From a virus: a DNA stretch of 36,839 bases. The notes under the pieces are model-generated. The model did not search any database and had not been told where the DNA came from. It saw only the letters and a program-made list of their open reading frames with translations. The stretch spans positions 1 to 36,839 of IMG/VR virus record IMGVR_UViG_3300042938_002323. One strand, written 5' to 3'. Positions 1 to 8,191 of this stretch are shown here, piece after piece. Position numbers and translations under genes: made by a program. Numbering within the stretch: the stretch's first letter is position 1; every line of letters begins with the position of its first letter.

Positions 1-26
1 TTTATGCTGTTTGAAGGAACTGAACA

Positions 27-2375
27 ATGGCATTGCTCCCAGGATTAAGCCCCAACCTCCGTCTCCCTGCTGAAGAGCCCCCAATGGGTGCTCCGCAGGA
101 CGACATCGTGATCGAGTTGGCGGAAGAAGGCGGCGACAAACCGACCATGGATGAAAAGGGCAACCTTTTGACCATCGAGCATGACGATGGCTCGATCACG
201 TTGACGCTGGACGGTGCGCCGCTCGGCAAGTCCGAGGATGAAGGACCAGAGGGTTGGTTCGACAACCTCGTTGATCAAATCAGCGAAGGCGAGCTTTCCC
301 GCATCTCCGAGGAGTTGTTGAAGGGCATCAATGACGACCTCGACTCCCGCAAGGAGTGGATCGAGGATCGTGCTCAGGGCATCAAGCTCCTCGGGCTGAG
401 GATTGAGCTCCCTGGGATCTCAGGTGCGGCGGACGGGGCTCCGGTCGAAGGCATGAGCAAGGTGCGTCATCCCCTGTTGCTCGAGGCAGTGTTGCGGTTC
501 CAAGCCAACGCACGCTCCGAGCTGTTGCCCACGGACGGACCAGTGAAGGTTCGCGAGGACAACAACAATGCAACGTTGGACTCCGACACGTTGGCCAACG
601 ACCTCGAAAAAGACCTGAACCATTATTTGACCAGCACTGCTCGGGAATACTACCCCGACACCGACCGTATGCTGTTCATGCTTGGGTTCGGCGGCACCTC
701 ATTCAAAAAGGTTTACTTCTGCCCGTTGCGGAATCGGCCTGTGAGTGAGTCGGTCGATGCGGACGACCTCATTGTCAACAACGCTGCGACGGACTTGTCC
801 AACGCGAGACGTGCGACGCACCGCATCTACATGCGGCCATCGACAGTGAAGCGGATGCAGATCCTGGGAGCTTACAAAGACATCTCCTTGAGCACCCCGA
901 AGCAAGTCACCCTCGACTCTGCGCAGCTCGAGATGAAAGCGCAGCAGGGCATCGCCGCAAGCCAGATGAACCCCGACGATCGTGACCGCGAAATTTACGA
1001 ATGCTATTGCGAGCTGGACATTGTTGGTTTCGAACACACCCTCAAGGGCAAAGAGACAGGGCTCGAGATCCCTTACCGTGTCACGATTGACGAGAGCAGC
1101 CGTCAGGTGTTGTCGATTGTTCGGAACTACGACGAGGACACAGCGGAGCTTCCTGAGTCGCGCCAGAACTTCGTGAAATACACGTTCATTCCTGGGATGG
1201 GGTTCTACGACCTCGGGCTTTTGCATGTGCTCGGCAACACGACCAACGCCATCACTGCCGCGCAAAGAGAGCTGTTGGATGCGGGAATGTATGCTAACTT
1301 CCCTGGATTTTTGTATGCCGACACTGGCGCAAGACAGAACACGAACATTTTCCGTGTGCCTCCTGGAGGCGGAGCGTTGGTGAAAACAGGCGGCATGCCA
1401 ATAAACCAAGCCATCATGCCTCTGCCATACAAAGAACCGTCTCAAACATTGATGGCTCTCATCGAGAACATGGCTCAAACAGGCATGCGCCTCGGCGGCA
1501 CAGCCGAAGCAGCCGTGGGCGAAGGTCGGTCGGACGCTCCTGTCGGCACCACAATCGCCATGATCGATCAAGCCACCAAGGTTCTCAATGCTGTTCACAA
1601 GCGGATGCATGCCTCTCAGGCCGAGGAGTTCGCGATGCTTGTGCGTTGTTTCAAGGAGAACCCTGAGAGCTTCTGGCAACAGAACCGCAAACCAGCTCGT
1701 GCATGGGATCAAGAAACCTTCCTGCGTGGCGTGAATCAGGTCGACCTCGTTCCTCAAGCTGACCCAAACACCGCGAGCCAAACGCAACGGTTGATGAAGA
1801 TCATGGCACTGAAACAAATTCAGGCCTCGAACCCAACGCTCTACGACCCGATCGCGATTGACACGGCGGCATTGAAGGCGGTGGGTTGGTCGAACCCTGA
1901 GCAATTCATGATCCCGCAAGAGGCACAAGGCTCCCCTCCTCCTGAGATGCAGAAGGAAATGGCCGAGATGCAGATAAAGAAGCAGGATGCCGACACGAAG
2001 CAGGGCGCAGCTCAGGCTCGGATTGCGTTGGATCAGGGGCGTCTGCAAATCGACATGGCCAAGGCACAGCAAGAAGGTTTGGCTGGCGGCGAACAGCAAG
2101 GGCCAACCGAAAAGGACGCCGCTGAAGTTCAGATCAAGAAGCAACTCGCCGATGCCAAGATGATGGAAACCAAGCTGAAAGCTGCTGCTCTCCAGTCGAA
2201 CATGCAAAAAGACATTCGCGACAGTGAAGTCAAAGAACAGGAAATGCTGGCGAAGGAGCGCATCCAGATGATCGATCTTGCGCAGAACCTTGCTGTGCAT
2301 CCTGAAAGCGAGGACGAGGTCATTCGGCTCCTCGGCAGTGTCATCCCCGCCATCACAGGGAATAACCCACGATGA
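27..2375 (+). CDS. Portal protein (P22-like podovirus type)
   Basis: This 782-aa protein would form the dodecameric ring at one capsid vertex through which DNA is packaged and ejected. After an acidic N-terminal 85 residues comes the portal core, with DSRKEW and IKLLGL near residues 105-125, a KVRHPLLLEAVLRF segment near 145-158 and LLPTDGPVKV just after. The last ~150 residues are Gln/Lys/Ala-rich predicted helix (repeated QIKKQ), as expected for the helical barrel of long P22-type portals. The ATG at 27 has an AAGGAA ribosome site 6 nt upstream. A TGA at 12-14 may be the stop of the preceding gene, by phage convention the large terminase, but too little is present to identify it. The stop overlaps the next start as ATGA. 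Family call rests on pattern recognition, position and length. Confidence 0.92.
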   Translation: MALLPGLSPNLRLPAEEPPMGAPQDDIVIELAEEGGDKPTMDEKGNLLTIEHDDGSITLTLDGAPLGKSEDEGPEGWFDNLVDQISEGELSRISEELLKGINDDLDSRKEWIEDRAQGIKLLGLRIELPGISGAADGAPVEGMSKVRHPLLLEAVLRFQANARSELLPTDGPVKVREDNNNATLDSDTLANDLEKDLNHYLTSTAREYYPDTDRMLFMLGFGGTSFKKVYFCPLRNRPVSESVDADDLIVNNAATDLSNARRATHRIYMRPSTVKRMQILGAYKDISLSTPKQVTLDSAQLEMKAQQGIAASQMNPDDRDREIYECYCELDIVGFEHTLKGKETGLEIPYRVTIDESSRQVLSIVRNYDEDTAELPESRQNFVKYTFIPGMGFYDLGLLHVLGNTTNAITAAQRELLDAGMYANFPGFLYADTGARQNTNIFRVPPGGGALVKTGGMPINQAIMPLPYKEPSQTLMALIENMAQTGMRLGGTAEAAVGEGRSDAPVGTTIAMIDQATKVLNAVHKRMHASQAEEFAMLVRCFKENPESFWQQNRKPARAWDQETFLRGVNQVDLVPQADPNTASQTQRLMKIMALKQIQASNPTLYDPIAIDTAALKAVGWSNPEQFMIPQEAQGSPPPEMQKEMAEMQIKKQDADTKQGAAQARIALDQGRLQIDMAKAQQEGLAGGEQQGPTEKDAAEVQIKKQLADAKMMETKLKAAALQSNMQKDIRDSEVKEQEMLAKERIQMIDLAQNLAVHPESEDEVIRLLGSVIPAITGNNPR

Positions 2376-5300
2376 AAAACGATGTTATGCAGCTCGCGAA
2401 GTCGGTGAAGCTCATTCGCGCTGGGAAAAGCGAAGGCGGCGAGTTGAAAGACCCAACGAAACGCGCAGCATTCGCGAGCCTTTTCACGCCTCGGGAGGCA
2501 AACCTCCCATCGACCGTGGTTTCTCCTGCGCCAGCTCCCGCAACGCCGGAAGAGAACACTTCCCTCGTCAATCGTTCGCCGTCCAAAGGTCCAGCCTCGG
2601 CAGAAAACCCTGATTTAATCGCCAAGGCAACTCAAACATTGATGGAGGCTCCGGTAACACGGAGGAAGTTTTTGGAGACCTCTCGCAATGCAGTTGCTGC
2701 AGCGAATCAGGCTGGCAACATAAACAAATTGCTAAAACCAACCGAGATTGCAAAAGCCGTGGCAAAAGAGCCAATGGGCGAAGGAGCAACCAAATTCCTT
2801 ATCCGCCTTTTGTTAACTGAACCTGTCAACATCCACCACCCGATTGTAAAAGGATTGCTAGATTACGAGGAAGATCTTTATCCGGAATATTCTGATGTTG
2901 ATCCTGGTAAAATTCCAGGAATGGAACATCTAAATCCTGATGAAGCAACAGAAGAATTGATTCAATCTAATCCCCGCCGAGCGATCGATTTGATTCATGG
3001 AGCAGGGGACACTGTTGCATATATGGATCCAGAATTGGAAAATGAAATTTATGAACGCACCCATGCGCATATTAAATCAAAATTCGAATATTTGATGGGC
3101 GAAAAAATCTCCGATGAGGAATACAAAAATCTCGTCAGCGATGCTGAAAATAACTATTCCGGAAACGGAGATTTTATTGACGATAAACCTGCCATCAAAA
3201 AGTCCGAAGGCGGCGAGCTTGAATTGCGCCGCGCAAAGATGGCAAAAAAGCGTGCTGGTGGACAACAGCTCCCTCCATCTGTGTTCATGCCAAACGTTCC
3301 CCGTCAGGTTCGTGCGGAAGGTGGCCTCATTCACAAAGAGAGCGGCGGTCGTATTTCAAAGGAGCAACAGCTTTTCATAAATTATTTGAAAAAGCATTAC
3401 CCTGACGGCATCATTTTGCACCACGAAACTCCTGGACATGAAGGCCGATCCATAAGAGAAAATAAACTTCAGGGAGGTTATGGAGTTTTTGCTTCGATTG
3501 ATGCGCCATCGAATTTTGTTACGTCGAAAGATAAAACGACAACAAAATTTAGAGTTCCTGCCAGCGAATATGAAAATATTTCTCCGGACATGGGCTACGG
3601 AGGAAACGACGAAGGATCGACTCACGACGATCCGTTTATTGATTTTATGAATAAACACCCCAACCCAAAAGGCGCATATGTTGGGACATCATATGAAGAA
3701 ATCCCAGATCGTTGGGTAAAAGAAATAAAAGAAACTCATGATGATGGGCCGAAATATTTTTCGGAAGGTGGCCTCATTCACAAAGAGAGCGGCGGAGGTC
3801 TCGCGGCTCGTCGTGCGGAGGCTCAGGCCTACATAAAAGACCTGATCGAACAACGCAACCTATACACAAAAGGCTCCCCCAACTACGATTTTTACACGAA
3901 GCAAATCGCCGAGCAGGGCAAGATCGTTGCTCAAAAAGCCGAGCCGGAACGTTCGGTCGGCATGGGCCGCAATCAGCCGCCCGAAGAAACTGCAACCGAG
4001 AAACTCGACCGGAACTACAATGCCCTCGGGTTGTATTCAAAAGCCGCCGAGGCCGCTCGATCTTCGAAACAAGATGAGATGAAGCTGGAAGAGTGGACTA
4101 AATTTTTAAAAAACCAACCTGGAGTGAAAAAGGAAGAGCTTGAGTGGGGACTGAAACGCCTCAGCAACATAAAACCATTTCCTCTTGACGGCGAACCCGA
4201 AGAAGATCCGAGCGACAAAAAGTTTTCCAAGGAAGATATCGCAAGCGCATTCGAAGACGAGTCCCTTGGAGGTTACAAGAAAAGTGTTCGCTCCAACAAT
4301 TTGAGAGAGAAATACATGAAAGATCCTAGTTATTATCATAATAATTGGGAGGCGAGCCATTATTACGATCGCGCGCATGCTGCTGTCATGGCCGAAGAGA
4401 TGTCGAAAGACCCAAAAGCCATCGAGCATTATTTTTCGAAATTTGGGTATGATAAAGATGATATTGACGAAATTATTTACAATTTTAAACGTGGGCAAGA
4501 TTACAATGACACGTTTTTTCAAGATAAAGGATATTCTGACGCTCAACTTGAAAAAGAGAGGACGGATTGGGCTGCAAACTATTGGGCAGAAAATTATAAA
4601 AACGAGCTCCGTTCAATTGCTGGAACGATCAGCCCCAAATGGACAAAGTATCAACTCTCAGAAGAAAAAGAAGGTGTTGCGCCGCTCGAAAACTATCGGG
4701 AGATCATTCCGCAGTATCGCCCAGAAGAAAAAGAGCGATTCAAATATGAAACTCATTTCCCTGAAAAGAACCCGCTGTTTCACCTCCGGCTTGGCGACCG
4801 CAAAACTCCGGACGGCAAAAAAATACTTGAGGTCGTGGAAGCGCAGTCCGATGCTTCGCAACAGGGGCGAGGTAAATTTTTAAATGATGAAACGCATCAA
4901 AAATTGCAAGACGAATATGCTTCGTTAAATCAAGCTTATGCTGATGCATATAAGGAAGTTCAAGAAGCTCTCGAAAAACAAGAGGAATTGCACAACGAGT
5001 TTTATGCAAAAATTCGAGACACTCAAGGCCAAGAAGCTGCTTCGCAAGCGATGTTTTCCGATTATCCTGGAACTGAATATCCAAAATTGGCCATGAAAAT
5101 TGACATATTGTCGGATCGAAAAGACAAAATTCGACAGGAACTGGAAAAAACATCTGAAAAACTCAAAAATGTTATTCCGGAATATCCTCATGTCGCAAGC
5201 TCCAACGCGACGACAAATTTGATGATAAAGCAAATTCTCCATGAGGTCGCTGCGGGAGACTACGATGGGGTGACGGTCAACCATGGCCCGACTCAAGCTG

Positions 5301-6556
5301 ATCGCTGGCCGAGCAAAGAAGGCAAAGCGGTCGGAAATTGGTACGACACGACATTTATCCCAAAACTTTACGATGCGATGAAGTCGCATGATCCGGAAAC
5401 ATTGCACTATGGCCCGAAATTTGTTCCGAGGAATCTCGAGGACAAAGACGGCGAACCTGTGCTCGATCCAAAAACAAACGAGCCGATCGACCTTTGGAAA
5501 ACAAAAGGTTTGAGCGAAACGACACCAACGAACAAAGGTTTTTCGGTTTCAAAAGATCCTATAAGAGACCGACAACAAACCGGACTTGATTATTATTTCA
5601 ATGATAATATTTATGGATATGGCAACGATGCTCCTGCAAGGATGCAGCTGAGACAAGATGTGCAAAATTGGCATCACCAACAACGGCCAGACGTTCATGA
5701 ATCGCCGGAAGCTGTGCGAGTGACCGGAAACGCCATCGTGGATTATTTGGAAGGGAACAACATTCCTTTCCAGAAAAAAGACGAACAGCCCATGATCGAG
5801 GCTTCCCCGACCGCAAAAGCGAGCATCCTAAAAAACCAAACGCTATACAAGCGCGGCGGACGCATTGGCTACGACTACGGCGGCGACGTTCGCACTGGCG
5901 ACAATCCAGGTGGCGCGGCAGACGCAAATCGTCCTGCGGCAACCTCCCGCGATGCCGACCGGAATTACAACGCTGGTTCCGGTACCCAAACGGCTGGGCC
6001 AAGCGGCGACAATCGCCCCGACAATCGCCCCGACAACAGCAATGATCGTTTCAACATTGGCGGCGGCGGCGCACCAATGCCTCCTCAGCGCGGAGACGAT
6101 AGCTTCTTTGGCAACATGGGTGGCAACATTGGGTCTGTTTTGGGCGGACTTGCGCTCGGGCCGATTGGGTCGATTGGCGGAAGATACCTCGGCAACCAAT
6201 TCAATCAGCCTGACAATTCGCGCTTCGAAACGAAGAATGATGAGTTCGGGAATCCTGTTGGTGGCGGTTGGTTGGATTTTCTGGGCAACTCAGGCAGCCC
6301 TCCTGCTCCAATGACCAGCGACAATCGTCGTGACCCGATTGTTCAGCCTCGCAAACCTCGGAGACGGGTGTTAATGCCGGACGGAACTTATCAAGAAGTT
6401 GAGGAATACAAATCTGGTGGCGAGGTGAAAAGCCCCATTGCCAAAAAGACAAAAAAAGAACATAATAGTCCGATTGTCGAGGTCGCCCTCAGCAAAATCA
6501 GGTCTCTGCCGCGAGGCTCTGATTACCCCTCTCGCGGCATGCGGGGACGCCCGTAA
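2372..6556 (+). CDS. 1394-aa multidomain polyvalent-like virion protein
   Basis: A large mosaic protein, translationally coupled to the portal (ATGA overlap). In order: an N-terminal segment with KSEGGELK; an AT-rich segment to about residue 275; an EGGLIHKESGG motif (~315-326); a ~138-residue cassette with HHETPGHEGRSI and YGVFASIDAPSNF, which loosely recalls ADP-ribosyltransferase-type layouts (weak inference); a second EGGLIHKESGG (~464-475); charged helical regions; and a domain at ~795-1010 with LRLGDR, GKKILEVVEAQSD and GPTQADRW...GNWYD. That last pattern is one I associate with large phage polyvalent proteins. It is interrupted by a coiled coil at ~840-940. The C-terminus is Gly/Asp/Asn-rich, with a hydrophobic glycine-zipper-like stretch at ~1250-1280. 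It is probably packaged and ejected with the DNA. Activity is unknown. AT-rich and GC-rich blocks alternate, which suggests domain shuffling. Confidence 0.8.
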   Translation: MKNDVMQLAKSVKLIRAGKSEGGELKDPTKRAAFASLFTPREANLPSTVVSPAPAPATPEENTSLVNRSPSKGPASAENPDLIAKATQTLMEAPVTRRKFLETSRNAVAAANQAGNINKLLKPTEIAKAVAKEPMGEGATKFLIRLLLTEPVNIHHPIVKGLLDYEEDLYPEYSDVDPGKIPGMEHLNPDEATEELIQSNPRRAIDLIHGAGDTVAYMDPELENEIYERTHAHIKSKFEYLMGEKISDEEYKNLVSDAENNYSGNGDFIDDKPAIKKSEGGELELRRAKMAKKRAGGQQLPPSVFMPNVPRQVRAEGGLIHKESGGRISKEQQLFINYLKKHYPDGIILHHETPGHEGRSIRENKLQGGYGVFASIDAPSNFVTSKDKTTTKFRVPASEYENISPDMGYGGNDEGSTHDDPFIDFMNKHPNPKGAYVGTSYEEIPDRWVKEIKETHDDGPKYFSEGGLIHKESGGGLAARRAEAQAYIKDLIEQRNLYTKGSPNYDFYTKQIAEQGKIVAQKAEPERSVGMGRNQPPEETATEKLDRNYNALGLYSKAAEAARSSKQDEMKLEEWTKFLKNQPGVKKEELEWGLKRLSNIKPFPLDGEPEEDPSDKKFSKEDIASAFEDESLGGYKKSVRSNNLREKYMKDPSYYHNNWEASHYYDRAHAAVMAEEMSKDPKAIEHYFSKFGYDKDDIDEIIYNFKRGQDYNDTFFQDKGYSDAQLEKERTDWAANYWAENYKNELRSIAGTISPKWTKYQLSEEKEGVAPLENYREIIPQYRPEEKERFKYETHFPEKNPLFHLRLGDRKTPDGKKILEVVEAQSDASQQGRGKFLNDETHQKLQDEYASLNQAYADAYKEVQEALEKQEELHNEFYAKIRDTQGQEAASQAMFSDYPGTEYPKLAMKIDILSDRKDKIRQELEKTSEKLKNVIPEYPHVASSNATTNLMIKQILHEVAAGDYDGVTVNHGPTQADRWPSKEGKAVGNWYDTTFIPKLYDAMKSHDPETLHYGPKFVPRNLEDKDGEPVLDPKTNEPIDLWKTKGLSETTPTNKGFSVSKDPIRDRQQTGLDYYFNDNIYGYGNDAPARMQLRQDVQNWHHQQRPDVHESPEAVRVTGNAIVDYLEGNNIPFQKKDEQPMIEASPTAKASILKNQTLYKRGGRIGYDYGGDVRTGDNPGGAADANRPAATSRDADRNYNAGSGTQTAGPSGDNRPDNRPDNSNDRFNIGGGGAPMPPQRGDDSFFGNMGGNIGSVLGGLALGPIGSIGGRYLGNQFNQPDNSRFETKNDEFGNPVGGGWLDFLGNSGSPPAPMTSDNRRDPIVQPRKPRRRVLMPDGTYQEVEEYKSGGEVKSPIAKKTKKEHNSPIVEVALSKIRSLPRGSDYPSRGMRGRP
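3315..3348 (+). repeat. 34-bp direct repeat, left copy
   Basis: Exact 34-bp match to 3762-3795, in the same reading frame. It encodes EGGLIHKESGG. The bases on each side differ between copies, so the identity is sharply bounded. Confidence 0.95.
3762..3795 (+). repeat. 34-bp direct repeat, right copy
   Basis: Exact copy of 3315-3348. The two repeats enclose an AT-rich in-frame segment (3349-3761). Recombination between them would remove 447 bp (149 codons) without shifting the frame. Confidence 0.95.
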
Positions 6557-6577
6557 TTGCAACCTCCGGAGACGACC

Positions 6578-7873
6578 ATGGAATATTCTGCCAAAACTGT
6601 ACGTTCTGCGATGAAGGCAAAGGCAAAACGCCTCTCCTCCACCGACCCACAAAAAAAGGTTGACTCGTCAACTTGGTCTCCTTCCGAGCCGTTGAACACG
6701 GATGTTCAAACTGGCATGCGCCCATTGAGCAAGCGCTCATACAAAAAAGGCGGCAAAGTCGTCGGCAAAGCAGATGGCATGAAGGCGGCAGATCGCGCTG
6801 ATCGGATGCCCCGCAAGTCGGGCGGTCGTGCAGAACGCTACCTCACGCCTGACAACCTGATCAACCGTGATCAGAAGATGGCGAATGAGGTTCGCGAAGG
6901 CGGCAAGGCGCACGTTGGCGGATTGAAGCATGGCGGCAAAGCCAAGAAGTTCGGCGGTGGTCCAATCGGCGAGAACCCAATCAATCAGCAAAACCAAATG
7001 ATGGGTCGTGCTGCAGGGGCGATGAAGAAAGGCGGCAAGGTAAAAAGCCGTCAAGAAGGCGGCAAAACCATTGAGCAAAAAGGGCTTCCGCCATTGACAG
7101 CGGCAGAGCGTTTGAAGGAAAATCTTGGCATTGAACCAAAATCTTCAATGAATCCAAAAACCCGTAGCTCGCAGACCTCTCGCGCAGAGGCTCAGGAACC
7201 CGACCGCCTTGGAGAATTCATCGAGACTCTCCCTCGCAAGAACGGCGGAAAAGCTAAGTTCGAAGGCTCCGCGAAGGATGAAGCCCAAGATAAAAAGCTC
7301 GCTGCCAAGCGCGGCATGACCATGAAGCAGTGGGAAGCGTCGAAGGCTGACACGAAGCACGACAAGCAGGAGTCCATGAAGGGCTTGAAGAAGGGCGGCA
7401 AAGCGGAACATGCTGCCGATTGCTCATGCAAACAGTGCGGCGGTCGCACAATGAAATACAGCGGCGGCGGCGTGTTCTCTGGCAACTCAACAACCAAGGT
7501 TCCTGGAGTTGTTGGCGGTCGCAAAGCTCACGCAAAGGGCGGCAAAGTTGGCAAGGGCAAGGGCAAGACGCACATCAATATCATCATTGGTGCGCACGGG
7601 AGCCCTGCTGGCGGCGGCATGATGCCGAACGCACCAGTTCCTGCTCCAATGTCCCCGAGAACACCTCCAATGCCTCAAGGTGGTCCTCCAATGCCACCTC
7701 CAGGAATGATGCCTCCAGGAGCTGGCGGTCCTCCTCCAGGAATGATGCCACCTCCAGGAATGATGCCACGGAGATACGGTGGTCGTGCGACCCACGTCAT
7801 TGATCACGCAGCTGGCGGAGGTTTGGGTCGGTTGGAAAAGATCAAGGCTTACGGTCTGACTGGACCAAAATAA
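6578..7873 (+). CDS. Lys/Gly-rich virion-associated protein with GGK/GGR repeats
   Basis: This 431-aa very basic protein carries a dozen or more double-glycine motifs (KKGGK, KSGGRAE, QCGGRTM, RYGGRAT). It has a short Cys cluster, CSCKQC, near residue 285, which could bind metal, and a Pro/Met-rich tail of PPGMMPP units. DGMKAADRADRMPRKSGGR near residue 66 closely matches part of the small protein at 12985. A TTG at 6557 would extend the frame by seven residues, but the ATG at 6578 has a CCGGAG ribosome site and is preferred. It lies between the polyvalent-like protein and the head assembly genes. Low-complexity basic composition suggests DNA contact or a disordered linker inside the head, which is inference. 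I do not recognise a named family. Confidence 0.8.
   Translation: MEYSAKTVRSAMKAKAKRLSSTDPQKKVDSSTWSPSEPLNTDVQTGMRPLSKRSYKKGGKVVGKADGMKAADRADRMPRKSGGRAERYLTPDNLINRDQKMANEVREGGKAHVGGLKHGGKAKKFGGGPIGENPINQQNQMMGRAAGAMKKGGKVKSRQEGGKTIEQKGLPPLTAAERLKENLGIEPKSSMNPKTRSSQTSRAEAQEPDRLGEFIETLPRKNGGKAKFEGSAKDEAQDKKLAAKRGMTMKQWEASKADTKHDKQESMKGLKKGGKAEHAADCSCKQCGGRTMKYSGGGVFSGNSTTKVPGVVGGRKAHAKGGKVGKGKGKTHINIIIGAHGSPAGGGMMPNAPVPAPMSPRTPPMPQGGPPMPPPGMMPPGAGGPPPGMMPPPGMMPRRYGGRATHVIDHAAGGGLGRLEKIKAYGLTGPK
7697..7767 (+). repeat. Three copies of a 17-bp repeat in the Pro/Met-rich tail
   Basis: CCTCCAGGAATGATGCC occurs at 7697, 7733 and 7751. It encodes repeated PPGMMP units, a substrate for slippage or unequal recombination. 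Confidence 0.9.
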
Positions 7874-7898
7874 GTTCTCGGAAGCAATTCCGTGAAAA

Positions 7899-7935
7899 GG
7901 GCCGGACGCTTTCACCCCTCTGTGGTGTCCGGCCC
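7899..7935 (+). promoter_or_regulatory. 9-bp GC hairpin with anti-Shine-Dalgarno loop (possible pseudoknot)
   Basis: GGGCCGGAC (7899-7907) pairs perfectly with GTCCGGCCC (7927-7935). The loop contains ACCCCTCTG (7914-7922), the exact complement of CAGAGGGGT at 7958-7966, which is the ribosome site of the gene at 7972. It also matches 8 nt of a second copy at 7945-7952. AATAATTA follows the stem rather than a T run, so a classic terminator is less likely. The hairpin is clear; its regulatory role is inferred. Confidence 0.6.
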
Positions 7936-7944
7936 AATAATTAA

Positions 7945-7966
7945 CAGAGGGGAAAATCAGAGGGGT
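7945..7966 (+). promoter_or_regulatory. Tandem Shine-Dalgarno boxes
   Basis: CAGAGGGG occurs at 7945-7952 and 7958-7965. The second is 6 nt before the ATG at 7972; the first has no start codon at usable distance. CAGAGGGGAAAA recurs at 8175-8186 before the co-chaperonin start. Confidence 0.75.
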
Positions 7967-7971
7967 CTGAA

Positions 7972-8190
7972 ATGATATTGACTACGACGCATCAGCTCAG
8001 TTATGAGTTGAAAAAGATGATCGGAGCGGAATACGAACGCATCCGAGACAATCTTGCCGCTGGTTCGGCATCTTCATTCGATGAATACCAGCGTCAAGTC
8101 GGAAAAGTTCAAGGGCTTTCGCTTGCACTTGAATTTGTGAACGAAGCCAAGGCAATTGCCGATGGCGAAACAGTCAGAGGGGAAAACTGA
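7972..8190 (+). CDS. Small conserved phage protein upstream of co-chaperonin
   Basis: A 72-aa acidic, probably all-helical protein. The central AAGSASSFDEYQRQVGKVQGL pattern resembles a short two-helix protein I have seen next to GroES-like genes in marine and freshwater podoviruses; that association is recollection, not a search result. The ATG at 7972 has a strong GAGGGG ribosome site that is also the target of the anti-SD loop at 7914-7922. Its stop is one base before the next start, so the pair is probably co-translated. No membrane segment or catalytic motif is visible. Function unknown; a head-assembly role is suggested only by position. Confidence 0.72.
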   Translation: MILTTTHQLSYELKKMIGAEYERIRDNLAAGSASSFDEYQRQVGKVQGLSLALEFVNEAKAIADGETVRGEN

Positions 8191-8191
8191 C

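Noticed and set aside
699-2300. 533-codon open frame on the minus strand inside the portal gene
   Set aside because: It lies wholly antisense to a confidently recognised portal gene, its predicted peptide has no recognised domain, and it has no plausible neighbours. It is best explained by codon bias of the plus-strand gene.
7899-7935. Simple Rho-independent terminator after gene 6578
   Set aside because: The stem is strong but AATAATTA follows instead of a T run, and the loop matches the downstream ribosome site. A regulatory role is therefore preferred, although weak termination cannot be ruled out.
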